Source: JAFDWI01 sp963764215 (GTDB lineage: Bacteria; Actinomycetota; Acidimicrobiia; Acidimicrobiales; Iamiaceae). From it: a stretch of DNA of 64,000 nt. Made by a program: the position numbers and the translations under genes. The stretch lies in assembly GCA_963764215.1 (NCBI GenBank), contig CAVXRS010000005.1, positions 62,001-126,000 of the forward strand. Direction: 5' to 3'. Shown piece after piece: positions 9,327 to 17,381 of the stretch (its first letter is position 1; every line of letters begins with the position of its first letter). The notes beneath the pieces were generated by a model. That model searched no databases, was not told the DNA's origin, and worked only from the letters and a program-made list of their open reading frames with translations.

Positions 9327-9985
9327 TCAGTCGTGCTCCCCGGGCGGCAGCCGATCGGTGATCAGCGAGGCGTCCAGGTCGAGCAGTTCGACCGTGGTCG
9401 CGCCCGCGCGCAGTCGTTCGAACATGTCCGCCTCGCGTTGCTCCCGGGCCCGACCGGCTTCGATGACCTCGTCGAGCCGATGGCCCTCGATCGCCACCAC
9501 GCCGTCGACGTCACCCACGATCCAGTCACCGGTGCGCACCACGACGTTGTCGATCGCCACTGCGCCACCGACCTCGCCGGGACGGTTCTTGGTGGCACCG
9601 GCCAGCGCGACCGAACGGCTGAAGACCCCGAATCCGTGGGCGCGTAGCGCAGCCACGTCGCGGACGCCGCCACCGATCACCAGACCGGCGATCCCCCGTG
9701 CCTGGGCGCCGGTGGTGAGCACCTCACCCCAGTACCCGTGGGCCGGGTCGTCGCCCACGTCGACGACGAGCACACTTCCCGCCGGAGCCCGGGTGACCGC
9801 GACGTGGATGGCCAGGTTGTCCCCCGGGGTGCACCGCACGGTGTAGGCCGGGCCGGCGACGGTGGCACCCGCCCAGGCCGCCACGATGGTGGGGCCGAGC
9901 GCCCGGCCGCCGGACTCGCCCAACGTCGCCGAACCCGAGGCGTGAGCAGTGCTTCGCTTCTCGGTGCATCGGATTCCACGGCCAC
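9327..9985 (-). CDS. RraA family protein (HMG/OHA aldolase-like), one frameshift
   Basis: About 219 residues with the RraA/4-hydroxy-4-methyl-2-oxoglutarate aldolase signature: GEVLTTGAQARGIAGLVIGG followed by GVRDV, then VGDVDGVVAIEG. Family members are metal-dependent oxaloacetate decarboxylase/aldolases or, in enterobacteria, RNase E inhibitors. The catabolic neighbours favour an enzyme. The GTG at 9985 (VAVESDAPRSEALLTPR) is the sensible start; the frame slips near 9940 before SATLGESGGRALGPT. The other N-terminal frame is Arg-rich and unlikely to be coding. Confidence 0.8.
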
Positions 9986-10076
9986 CGATCCTACGGCTCG
10001 GCATGGGCGGTCGAGACCGACGGTGCCTCGACCACCGAAGTCGGATGCCGCCGGAGGCCACGGCGGACTTCGTCGC

Positions 10077-10670
10077 TCACCGCGTCCCGACGAGCGCGGC
10101 GATCGCGGCGTGCAACCTCGTCCGGGTGGCCGAGCGGACCCCGGTTCGGGCTTCGTGGCGGGCGGCGCTGAGTATCAGTCCGCTGATCAACTCACAGGTC
10201 GCATCCAGAGTCGCTTCGTCGTCGACGCCGGTCCGGGCGACGATCGCGCGCAGGGGGGCCAGGAGCCGGCTGTGGATGCAGGACAGCTCGTCACGAGTCT
10301 CGGCCGCGAGATCCGGTTCGATCTGGGTCATGGTGGCCACGAGTGCGTGCCCGGGTTGTGCGGCGTAGTCGAGCTGATCATCGACCCATGCGGCGATCGA
10401 CGCCAGCGGGTCGCCCTCACGGCCGAGCAGCTCGGTCGATCGTTCGAGGCGCTCGTTCAACTCAGCGTGGAACCAGCGCATCAGGATGGCTTCCTTGGAG
10501 GGGAAGTAGCGGTACAGCGAGTTGCGCTTGAGCCCGACCGCTTCGGCGATGTCGGCGAGCGACACGTTCGCATAGCCGCGCTCGATGAACAGTCCGACGG
10601 CCGCGTCGAACACCCGCGCCTCCTGCCGGGCGACGTGCTCGGCGACGCTGGGCGCGGCGATCCGGGGCAC
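10077..10670 (-). CDS. TetR family transcriptional regulator
   Basis: A 197-residue repressor. The helix-turn-helix spans roughly residues 30-60 (YANVSLADIAEAVGLKRNSL then YRYFPSKEAIL), followed by an all-helical ligand domain. It lies 5 bp downstream of the ABC ATPase gene and is the last gene of the permease-ATPase-regulator operon, so it probably represses that operon. Two GTCGAC palindromes upstream of the operon are candidate sites. The inducer is unknown. Confidence 0.92.
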   Translation of the reverse strand: MPRIAAPSVAEHVARQEARVFDAAVGLFIERGYANVSLADIAEAVGLKRNSLYRYFPSKEAILMRWFHAELNERLERSTELLGREGDPLASIAAWVDDQLDYAAQPGHALVATMTQIEPDLAAETRDELSCIHSRLLAPLRAIVARTGVDDEATLDATCELISGLILSAARHEARTGVRSATRTRLHAAIAALVGTR

Positions 10671-10675
10671 GATGC

Positions 10676-11392
10676 TCAGCCGGTGGTCGCGGGTTCGGTG
10701 AGCCGACCGCCGCTCAGGTGCACGTGACGGTCGGCGACCTCCAGAGGGGCTTCGTCGTGGGTGACCAACAACGCGGCGAGGCCGCGACGGTGGACCTCGC
10801 TGGCGATCAGGCGGGCGATGTCCACCGAGAGCTCCGGATCGAGCGACGCGGTCGGTTCATCGGCCAGCAGCACCGACGGCTCGGCCATGAGCGCACGGGC
10901 GACCCCGACGCGCTGGCGTTCGCCACCGGAGAGGTGCCGGGGAAGCGCGTCCTTCCGGTTGCCGATCCCGACCACCTCGAGCAGCTCGGCGGCCCGACGC
11001 TTCGCCGCAGCCCGGGGCTTGCCGGCGATGTGGAACACCACCTCGAGCTGTTCCCGGGCAGTCAGCGAGGGGAGCAGGTTCGCCGACTGGTAGACGACGC
11101 CGATCTGCGCACCGCGGATGGCGCTGCGTCGACGCTCGGACAACCCGGTCGTCGCCTGGTGGGCGATGAACACCTCGCCGGCGTCGGGGCGGCGGAGAAG
11201 CCCCGTGACGGCCAGCAGGGTCGACTTGCCCGAGCCGGATGCGCCGGTCAGGACGACGATCGTCCCGGCCGCCACCTTCAGATCGACTCCTTCGAGCAGG
11301 ACCCGCTCGTGGTCGCCGTCGGGCACGGCGACCCGTAGGCCTGAGAGCTGCAACGGCGTGTCGGTTGCGTCGGGTGTGGGCTCGCTGGTCAT
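10676..11392 (-). CDS. ABC transporter ATP-binding protein (MacB/LolD-type)
   Basis: A 238-residue ATPase with Walker A GASGSGKST, Q-loop VYQSANLL, signature LSGGERQRVGVARALM, Walker B VLLADEPTASLD and switch His in LVTHD. The short single-domain form next to an FtsX-like permease marks a MacB/LolD/DevA-type exporter that works as a mechanotransmitter rather than a classical pump. Its ATG overlaps the permease stop (11389-11392), so translation is coupled. Confidence 0.93.
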   Translation of the reverse strand: MTSEPTPDATDTPLQLSGLRVAVPDGDHERVLLEGVDLKVAAGTIVVLTGASGSGKSTLLAVTGLLRRPDAGEVFIAHQATTGLSERRRSAIRGAQIGVVYQSANLLPSLTAREQLEVVFHIAGKPRAAAKRRAAELLEVVGIGNRKDALPRHLSGGERQRVGVARALMAEPSVLLADEPTASLDPELSVDIARLIASEVHRRGLAALLVTHDEAPLEVADRHVHLSGGRLTEPATTG

Positions 11393-12489
11393 TGGTCCGA
11401 TGCTCCCAGGGCGATGGCGGGTTCGATCCCGGTGATGCGCTTGAGCGGGACGAGGCTGCCGACGACGCCGGCCACGATCAACAGCACCACGCCGCTGACG
11501 ACCGTGGAGGGGACCAGTTCGACCGGTGCGGAGCCGCCGCTCATGGCGGCCATGATGCCGGCGCCGATGCCACAGCCGATGACGGTGGCCAGGGTGACGA
11601 CGACGAGCATCTGGGCGAGCCCGTCACGGATCACGTACCAACTCGACGCGCCCATGGCCTTGAGCAGACCGACCTGACGGGTGCGTTGCACGATCAGCAC
11701 GGTGAAGAACGCACCTACGACCAGGGCCGAGATGACCAGCAGAAACCCGCGGATGAGCGACATCGTCGACTGTTCAGCCGAGTAGCCGGGCGAGCCGCCG
11801 TAGGTCTGGGCCTTGGTGTTCACCTCGGTGTCGGTGCGCTTCGCGACCGCGGCCACCGCGTCACCCTTGCCGTCCGGCAGTTGCAGGGCGACCGCGGAGA
11901 ACCGACCGCGTGGGTCCGAGCCGTAGGTGGCGCGCTGCCAGGTCTTCAGCGGGGTGTAGGCGATCGGCACGTGCCCGTAGGAGCCGGAGAAGGTGAAGCC
12001 CAACACGGGCAGGGTGAGGCCCGAGCCGGCCAGGGTGTACTCGTCGCCGACCTTCACGCCCTTGTTCTCGTCCTCGCCGCTGAGCACCAGACCGGGTCTG
12101 CCGGCGAGCGAGGCCTTGGCCTCGGGTCGTCGGACGAGGAAGCTGTCGGACTCGACACCGAACAGGGCGATGTCGAGGTTGGGGCCGCCGTCGGTGGACT
12201 TCGCGTTGACGAAGGACACCCCGACGGGGGTGGCTTTCACGCCGTCGATGCCGCGGTAGGCAGCCAGGGTCGACTGATCCAGGGTCGAGCGGCTGAAGGT
12301 GGCCTTGGCGCCGGACTGGAAGGCCATGTGGTCATAGGGCAGGGCGCGCAGGGCCGAGATGCCGTCGCGGGCCAGGCCGTTCGCGAGGCCGCCGAGCACG
12401 GTGGTCAGCAGGGCCACCAGGACGACGACCAGGCCGACCAGCACGAAGCGGGTCCACGAGCGGCGCAGATCTCTCAGGGCGATGAACAT
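11389..12489 (-). CDS. FtsX/MacB-like ABC transporter permease
   Basis: A 366-residue permease with one N-terminal membrane helix (FVLVGLVVVLVALLTTVLGG), a ~200-residue extracytoplasmic domain, and three C-terminal helices of the FtsX core, ending LVPLKRITGIEPAIALG, the usual coupling-helix end of this family. The ATG at 12489 starts MFIALRDLRRSWTRF, a typical cytoplasmic lead-in; the frame stays open further upstream without family resemblance. First gene of the operon with the ATPase and TetR. Confidence 0.88.
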   Translation of the reverse strand: MFIALRDLRRSWTRFVLVGLVVVLVALLTTVLGGLANGLARDGISALRALPYDHMAFQSGAKATFSRSTLDQSTLAAYRGIDGVKATPVGVSFVNAKSTDGGPNLDIALFGVESDSFLVRRPEAKASLAGRPGLVLSGEDENKGVKVGDEYTLAGSGLTLPVLGFTFSGSYGHVPIAYTPLKTWQRATYGSDPRGRFSAVALQLPDGKGDAVAAVAKRTDTEVNTKAQTYGGSPGYSAEQSTMSLIRGFLLVISALVVGAFFTVLIVQRTRQVGLLKAMGASSWYVIRDGLAQMLVVVTLATVIGCGIGAGIMAAMSGGSAPVELVPSTVVSGVVLLIVAGVVGSLVPLKRITGIEPAIALGASDQ

Positions 12490-12609
12490 GGGCTGGTTCT
12501 CTGCGATGGGGAGGGGAAGGCGGGCGGGGAAACGGGGAGGGGCAGGCGGGCCGGTGACGGGTGACGCGAGCCGTTGGTGAGGTGCTGTCACGCAGGTTCG
12601 CGACGGTGC

Positions 12610-12637
12610 GTCGACATCATAGCGACACTCTGTCGAC
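12610..12637 (-). promoter_or_regulatory. Promoter with paired GTCGAC palindromes, candidate TetR operator
   Basis: Two GTCGAC palindromes (12610-12615 and 12632-12637) sit 22 bp apart, two DNA turns, on either side of a minus-strand TATGAT (12616-12621). The layout suits a repressor dimer pair occluding the -10 box of the export operon. Assignment to the TetR gene is inference from gene order. Confidence 0.4.
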
Positions 12638-12654
12638 AAACCCCCCCTCCCCCC

Positions 12655-12720
12655 GAAATTTGCACGGCCCTGCCGCTCTGGGCGGCCTGGCGGGAAATGT
12701 TTCGGCGATTCCCCGGGGTT
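12655..12720 (+). repeat. Dispersed ~49-bp repeat, copy A
   Basis: The core runs from GAAATTTGCACG through a GCCGCTCTGGGCGGC hairpin to GGGAAATGTTTC (12655-12704); similarity to copy B extends through ATTCCCCGGGG. Other copies lie at 14377, 15471 (inverted) and 52102. This copy is between the ABC operon promoter and the PadR promoter. Confidence 0.8.
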
Positions 12721-12790
12721 GGGTGCCGTCTCGGTCGGTGGGCGATGCGACGGGCTGTGGGCCGCCGGGCTTATGGGTCGTTGAACGAGC

Positions 12791-12796
12791 TATAGT
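12791..12796 (+). promoter_or_regulatory. -10 box (TATAGT) for the PadR gene, leaderless
   Basis: TATAGT ends 6 bases before the ATG at 12803, so the transcript should start at or next to the start codon. Confidence 0.6.
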
Positions 12797-12802
12797 CGGG
12801 TC

Positions 12803-13144
12803 ATGGCCAAGGGGGTGATGCGAGAGCAGACGTATCTGGTGCTGCTCGCGCTGGCCGATGAACCCCGCCACGGTTACGGCATCATCGCGGCGGTGCAGGA
12901 GTTGTCCGACGGGCACGTCACGCTCGGTGCCGGCACGCTCTATGGGGCGTTGGACCGGCTGGTTGCCGAGGGTCGGGTCGAACACGACCATGATGAACAC
13001 GTCGATGGGCGTCTGCGCCGCTACTACCGGCTTGCGGCTGCGGGGCGGCGGGCGATCTGGGACGAGACTCAGCGGCGTCAGGGGATCGCGGATCGTGCTG
13101 CGGCGCGCCTGGTAGGTATCGGAGGATGGGAGGGGGCGTCGTGA
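12803..13144 (+). CDS. PadR family transcriptional regulator
   Basis: A 113-residue winged-helix protein. It opens MAKGVMREQTYLVLLALADE followed by PRHGYGI, and carries the wing GAGTLYGALDRLVAEGRVEH typical of PadR. Its stop overlaps the GTG of the membrane protein gene (13141-13144), the common PadR-plus-membrane-protein pairing in which the regulator controls its neighbour. Confidence 0.92.
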   Translation: MAKGVMREQTYLVLLALADEPRHGYGIIAAVQELSDGHVTLGAGTLYGALDRLVAEGRVEHDHDEHVDGRLRRYYRLAAAGRRAIWDETQRRQGIADRAAARLVGIGGWEGAS

Positions 13145-14342
13145 AGACGTTCCAGGAGCGTCTCGACCGGTGGATGGGGCCTGCCTTTCAACGCCCGGCG
13201 GATCCGGCCCGGGTGCCGCCGGGCGTGTCCCGACGTGAGGTGCAGGCCAGGAAGGCGCTGCGGTGGTATGCGCCGTCGTGGCGGGAGGCGCACGGTGAGG
13301 AGCTGGTCACCACGGTGCTCGACGCTTCGGCCCCGACGTCTGGAGGCGTCGACGACGGGTTGAAGTGGTCCACCCGTGTGGAACTGGCGTGCAGCGGCCT
13401 GCAGCAACGCCACCGGTATCGGCCGTCCTGGCAGGTGCGGTCGCGTCTGCTGCACGGGACGCCGCCGGCGAGTTGGGATGAACTGGGCTGGCTCCGCGAC
13501 ACCCTCGACCAACGCGGACAACTGTTGCGACTGTGGGATTACTCGTCTTTACTCCTTGGCGTGGTTCGCATCGAATCTTGTCCTTTCGGTACGGGTTTCC
13601 TCCGTGAATCAAGGCGAGGTTGGAGGATTGGCTGCGTGGGCAGGGTGGAGCCTGCTGTTCATAGCCCCGGTGAGCTTCTTCATGGGAGTCGTCGTTGGCA
13701 AAGGGCAGCGCGAACAGAGCGCTTCGAAGAGCACGGATCAGTCCTATGGGGTTGGCCACTGTCCTGGAACCGCCGCCACCGGCAACCTCGGCGTCTCTTG
13801 CGGCACGTCCTTCGTCGCCGATCCGATGGGTCGTGGGCGAACTTCGCCTGGCCCTCGTGGTCTGTCTGCTCGGCAGCATGGCTTCAGTCGCCACCGCGTA
13901 CCACTTCCTGGTGGGCGGACCGTTGTCCATCCCCTATGGCGCAGTGAAGCTTCTTGTCGTTGCGGCGTTGTGCGCGCTCGCCGGAGGGGGCATCGCTTGG
14001 GTCGTCGCGCGCCGAGCCCGAGTACTCCTGCGTCCAGAAGCTCGGCCACCGTCGATCGGGACATTGCCCCTGGATCCGCCGAACCGCATTCGGCACGCCA
14101 TTCCCGCGGTCGGCATCGTCCTGGCGGTGATCGGGATCGTGGCGCCCCTGATGCCGCTTTTCGGGTGGGTGTTCGGCGCACTCGAGCTGGTGGCACTGCC
14201 GGTCGTGTTCGTGCTGCTCCGCACCACCCGGAAGGTCGAACGCGAAATCGGCGTCGCGGTGCATCAGCGCCAGATCGCGCTGTGCCTGGACCTAGGCGCA
14301 GCCTTGCCGGCAATTCCCCCCGGCGAAGCATCTGACCGCTGA
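13141..14342 (+). CDS. Membrane protein of unknown function next to PadR (two or more frameshifts)
   Basis: The GTG overlaps the PadR stop. The N-terminal ~130 residues are soluble and Arg-rich (TFQERLDRWMGPAFQRPADP; SRREVQARKALRWYAPSWRE). The frame then slips near 13540 into SLAWFASNLVLSVRVSSVNQ and two membrane segments, and again near 13690 into a stretch with four or more helices (LALVVCLLGSMASVATAYHF; AIPAVGIVLAVIGIVAPLMP). Joined, it would be a ~400-residue protein. A second gene starting near 13695 is the alternative. I recognise no family. Confidence 0.5.
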
Positions 14343-14376
14343 CCACCTGCTCGCCCGCCCCCACTCCTCTTCACCC

Positions 14377-14440
14377 GAAATTTGCACGACCCTGCCGTTC
14401 TGGGCGGCCTGGCGGGAAATGTTTCAGCAATTCCCCGGGG
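14377..14440 (+). repeat. Dispersed ~49-bp repeat, copy B
   Basis: Same core as copy A with two or three base changes (CACGACC, GCCGTTC). It is 40 bp upstream of the DUF559 gene start, in the orientation opposite to copy C at the gene's far end. Confidence 0.8.
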
Positions 14441-14479
14441 CGAGGTTTGAGATTCTCCTCATCGGGGCAAAGGGTCGAC

Positions 14480-15472
14480 ATGAGTTCAGCCTCAAATCTG
14501 GTCAAGCCTGGAGCCACGAATCCCCGCCGCTGCACAAGGAGTGCCATCGGCCACATCCTCGACGCGTGCGCGACGTCCCACCTGGGGCTGGTGACCAGCG
14601 AACAGCTGGCCACCCACGGCGTGAGTCGACACCAACAGCAGACCCTCGTCCGCAACGGCGTGCTCGAACCCATCCATCTCGGGGTCTTCCGAACGGCCGG
14701 AACCGTCATGTCGATCCGTCGTCGCCTCATCGCGGCATGCCTCGCGGCCGACGGCCTCGTGGCTGCGTCGCATCGGGCCGCCCTCTGGCTCTGGGGTCTG
14801 TCGCCGGCGATGCCGCCGGTCGAGGTCACCATCATCACGACCCGATCGCCCCTGCGTGACCAGGTTGTCGTGCACCGCTCCCGCGACCTCGTCGCCGGTC
14901 ATCTGACCGTCCGGCGGTCGGTGCCGGTGACGACCCCGGCTCGGACTCTGGTGGACGTCGGTTGCGTCGTGCCCAGCGCCACGTTGACCACCGCAGTCGA
15001 ACGGGCCCTCCACCACCGGCTCGTCACGGTCGCCGAACTTCGTGCGATGATCGACGAGGTCGCAGGACGTGGGCGCAACGGGGTGGGGGTGTTGCGCCAG
15101 CTGCTGGACGAACGGGCGCTCGGTGACGCACGTCCCGAGAGCATGCTGGAACCCCTCATGGCGCGCATCTGCAAGCGTGACATCGGCGTCGAGGTGCTCT
15201 ATCAGGAGACCCTCGTGGTGGACGGCCGCATCCTCCGCCCAGACTTCTACGTGCCCTCGGCGAAGCTGGTGATCGAGATCGACGGCCTGCAGGTGCACGG
15301 AACCCGCGACGCGCTCGACGACGACCTCGAACGCCAGAACCTGCTTGTTGCCCACGGCTTTCAGGTGCTGCGCTACACGTCCACCCATCTGAGGCAGCCG
15401 GATCGGACCGCGAACGAGATCCTGCGCACGATCCGTCGCCGCAGGGCCGCGCTCTCCGAGCCCGGCTCCTGA
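14480..15472 (+). CDS. AbiEi-antitoxin-like HTH plus DUF559 (Vsr-like endonuclease fold) protein
   Basis: A 330-residue protein. The first half resembles AbiEi-type wHTH proteins (GLVTSEQLATHGVSRHQQQT then LVRNGVLEPIHLGVFRTAG). The second half carries a DUF559/Vsr-like PD-(D/E)XK core: LRPDFYVP, LVIEIDGLQVHGT, and DLERQNLLVAHGFQVLRYT. Such proteins are common in actinobacteria and often sit in variable regions; the biochemical role is not established. ATG 14480 is preferred over an in-frame start 11 codons upstream because the latter falls in repeat-adjacent sequence. The gene is exactly bracketed by inverted copies of the 49-bp repeat, and its stop overlaps the right-hand copy. Confidence 0.75.
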   Translation: MSSASNLVKPGATNPRRCTRSAIGHILDACATSHLGLVTSEQLATHGVSRHQQQTLVRNGVLEPIHLGVFRTAGTVMSIRRRLIAACLAADGLVAASHRAALWLWGLSPAMPPVEVTIITTRSPLRDQVVVHRSRDLVAGHLTVRRSVPVTTPARTLVDVGCVVPSATLTTAVERALHHRLVTVAELRAMIDEVAGRGRNGVGVLRQLLDERALGDARPESMLEPLMARICKRDIGVEVLYQETLVVDGRILRPDFYVPSAKLVIEIDGLQVHGTRDALDDDLERQNLLVAHGFQVLRYTSTHLRQPDRTANEILRTIRRRRAALSEPGS

Positions 15473-15519
15473 AATATTTCCCGCCAGGCCGCCCAGAGCG
15501 GCAGGGTCGTGCAAATTTC
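15471..15519 (-). repeat. Dispersed ~49-bp repeat, copy C (inverted)
   Basis: Reverse-strand copy, starting in the stop codon of the DUF559 gene. It contains a perfect GAAATATTTC palindrome at the end that is GAAATGTTTC in A and B. The next 130 bp up to the dehydrogenase gene are G-rich and hold nothing recognisable. Confidence 0.8.
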
Positions 15520-15651
15520 GGGTGGGGGTGGAGGCGAGGAGGGGCCCGGCCGGGGTGGAGGTGGAGGGGTTCGGCGGGCCGGCCGAGTGGAGGCGGAGGC
15601 CCAGCGGGCCGGATGAGTTGGGGGGGTCCGGCCAGCCGGCCGGGTGGCCGA

Positions 15652-16512
15652 CTACTTGGAGTAGTCGTAGAACCCGAGACCGGTCTTGCGGCCCAGGTGA
15701 CCGGCCGTCACCATCCGACGCAGCAGCGGCACCGCCGAATAGTTGGGGTCCCGGAACTCGGTGTACAGCGCATCGAGGATGGCCAGCGACGTGTCCAACC
15801 CGACGAGATCCAGCAGGGCGAAGGGGCCCATGGGAAAGTTGCAGCCACCCTTCATCGCTTCGTCGATGTGGTCGCGGGTGGCGGTGCCGTTCTCGAGCAT
15901 GCGGACCGCGTTGTTCAGATACGGGAAGAGCAGATGATTCACGATGAACCCGGCTCGGTCCTTGACCTCGACCGGGTTCTTTCCACACGATTCCGCGAAG
16001 GCCATCGCGGCGGCGATCGTCGAGTCACTCGCGGTCACGGGACGAATGACCTCGACCAGGGCCATCGCAGGTGCCGGATTGAAGAAGTGCAGTCCGCACA
16101 CCTGCTCGGGTCGGTCGGTCGACATCGCCAACTCGACCACCGGCAGCGTCGAGGTGTTCGTCGCCAGGATGGCTCCCTCCTTGACGATTCTGTCGAGTTC
16201 GGTGAACAGGGTCTTCTTGATATCGAGATCCTCGACCACCGATTCGATCACCAGGTCGCAGTCCGCGAGGTCCCCGAGTTCGCTGACGGCCGTCACCCGC
16301 CCCAGGACCTCGTCCCGCTCACCTTCCTCGAGCCGACCCTTGGCGACCTGCCGGTCGAGGGACTTGGTGAGCGACTCCACCATGGCATCCGCACTCTGCT
16401 GCTTCCGGGAGCGCAGCGTGACCTGATAGCCGGATTTCGCGGCGACTTCCGCGATTCCCGAACCCATGATGCCCGAACCGATGATGCCGACGTGAGAAAT
16501 CGCGCTTGCCAT
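15652..16512 (-). CDS. 3-hydroxybutyryl-CoA dehydrogenase (FadB2/Hbd type)
   Basis: NAD(P)-dependent 3-hydroxyacyl-CoA dehydrogenase, 286 residues. The Rossmann motif is VGIIGSGIMGSGIAEVAA (residues 8-25). Catalytic elements are TNTSTLPV and LHFFNPAPAMALVEVI with the catalytic His; the C-terminal dimerisation domain has GFIVNHLLFPYLNNAV and ends GRKTGLGFYDYSK. It acts in butyryl-CoA metabolism or beta-oxidation and could also feed the ethylmalonyl-CoA route suggested by ecm. The ATG at 16512 is supported by TACCCT 7 bases upstream. Confidence 0.93.
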   Translation of the reverse strand: MASAISHVGIIGSGIMGSGIAEVAAKSGYQVTLRSRKQQSADAMVESLTKSLDRQVAKGRLEEGERDEVLGRVTAVSELGDLADCDLVIESVVEDLDIKKTLFTELDRIVKEGAILATNTSTLPVVELAMSTDRPEQVCGLHFFNPAPAMALVEVIRPVTASDSTIAAAMAFAESCGKNPVEVKDRAGFIVNHLLFPYLNNAVRMLENGTATRDHIDEAMKGGCNFPMGPFALLDLVGLDTSLAILDALYTEFRDPNYSAVPLLRRMVTAGHLGRKTGLGFYDYSK

Positions 16513-16519
16513 CGGCCAC

Positions 16520-16525
16520 AGGGTA
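16520..16525 (-). promoter_or_regulatory. -10 box (TACCCT) for the hydroxybutyryl-CoA dehydrogenase gene, leaderless
   Basis: Minus-strand TACCCT ends 7 bases before the ATG at 16512. Confidence 0.55.
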
Positions 16526-16597
16526 GGCGGTCGCCGGAATGGCCACGCAACCGGACCGGGTGTCGAGTCCGACCCCGAAGGGTCGGCGGACGTGCGC

Positions 16598-16603
16598 TAC
16601 CGT
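16598..16603 (+). promoter_or_regulatory. -10 box (TACCGT) upstream of the S51-like gene
   Basis: TACCGT ends 6 bases before an ATG at 16610, not before the GTG at 16654 that opens the conserved frame. The ATG frame encodes 15 residues (MRSSGRAMAAGRRRP) and its TGA overlaps the GTG as GTGA. It is either a short coupled leader peptide or the true N-terminus cut by a base error. Confidence 0.45.
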
Positions 16604-16653
16604 CGCGCCATGAGGTCATCCGGACGGGCAATGGCGGCAGGGAGACGGCGACC

Positions 16654-17319
16654 GTGACGGGTGTGCTCGCCCTCATCGGCGGCAAGCCCTTCGCTGCTCC
16701 CGGCGGATTCAACACGACGCTGGTCGACGAATCCGGGGCGGACGAGGTGCTGATCATTCCGACCGCCGCGGCCTACGAGCATCCGGGACATCTCGTCGAC
16801 ACCGCCATCGACTTCTTCGGTGATGCCGACGTGCGCGTCCGAGGTCTCGACGTGCTCAGCCGGGCCGACGCGCTGGACGAGGGCTACGCGGCGGCGGTTC
16901 GAGGTTCGCGGTGCACGTATCTCGTCGGGGGCTCGGCGATGCACGCTCGCTCGGTGCTGATGCACTCGCCCGTGTGGGAGGCGCTGGTGGCGGCCTGGGA
17001 GGACGGCGCCACCGTGGCCGGCTCGGACGCCGGTGCGCAGATCCTGTGTGATCCGATGGTCGACTCCCGGGGTGGCGCGTTCACCGTGGGCCTCGGTCTG
17101 GTCACGGGGATCGCCGTGGTGACCGAGCGCAACCGGTGGAGCGAAGACGCTCTGCATCGGATCCGCGAGCTCAGCGCCCCGGATCTCGCCGTCATCGGTG
17201 TCGACGAAACGACCGCGGCCGTGCGCTCGGCAGACGGCACCTGGCGTGCGGTGGGATCCGGCACGGTCACCGCGCACCTGGGAAGCGAACCGGTCGAGCT
17301 GAGCGCACTCAGGCGCTGA
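16654..17319 (+). CDS. S51/cyanophycinase-like (class I GAT-like) protein with a non-canonical nucleophile site
   Basis: A 221-residue alpha/beta protein resembling peptidase S51/cyanophycinase: GVLALIGGKPF at the N-terminus, EVLIIPTAAA (31-40), TYLVGGSAMHAR, and the nucleophile elbow VAGSDAGAQIL at 121-131, where family enzymes have GxSAGA. The Ser is replaced by Asp125, so classical serine peptidase activity is doubtful. The GTG start gives the usual N-terminus. It converges on the cyclophilin gene with a strong hairpin between. Confidence 0.7.
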   Translation: MTGVLALIGGKPFAAPGGFNTTLVDESGADEVLIIPTAAAYEHPGHLVDTAIDFFGDADVRVRGLDVLSRADALDEGYAAAVRGSRCTYLVGGSAMHARSVLMHSPVWEALVAAWEDGATVAGSDAGAQILCDPMVDSRGGAFTVGLGLVTGIAVVTERNRWSEDALHRIRELSAPDLAVIGVDETTAAVRSADGTWRAVGSGTVTAHLGSEPVELSALRR

Positions 17320-17336
17320 TACGAGCCGGTTCAGGG

Positions 17337-17357
17337 CGCGCCGGCACCGCCGGCGCG
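17337..17357. terminator. GC-rich hairpin between convergent genes
   Basis: A perfect 9-bp stem (CGCGCCGGC/GCCGGCGCG) with a 3-base loop in the 62-bp gap between the S51-like gene and the cyclophilin gene. It has no T-run, as usual for high-GC bacteria, and could serve both strands. Confidence 0.5.
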
Positions 17358-17381
17358 GGCGCCCGGCGCGGACGCCGCCCG

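Noticed and set aside
11416..11434. GGTTCGATCCC resembles a tRNA T-arm
   Set aside because: It is codons for ITGIEPAIALG at the conserved end of the FtsX-like permease, and no acceptor, D or anticodon arm fits nearby.
14377..15519. Insertion sequence with the DUF559 gene as transposase
   Set aside because: The protein has an AbiEi-like wHTH and Vsr-like nuclease fold, not a DDE or serine/tyrosine recombinase, and no target duplication is visible.
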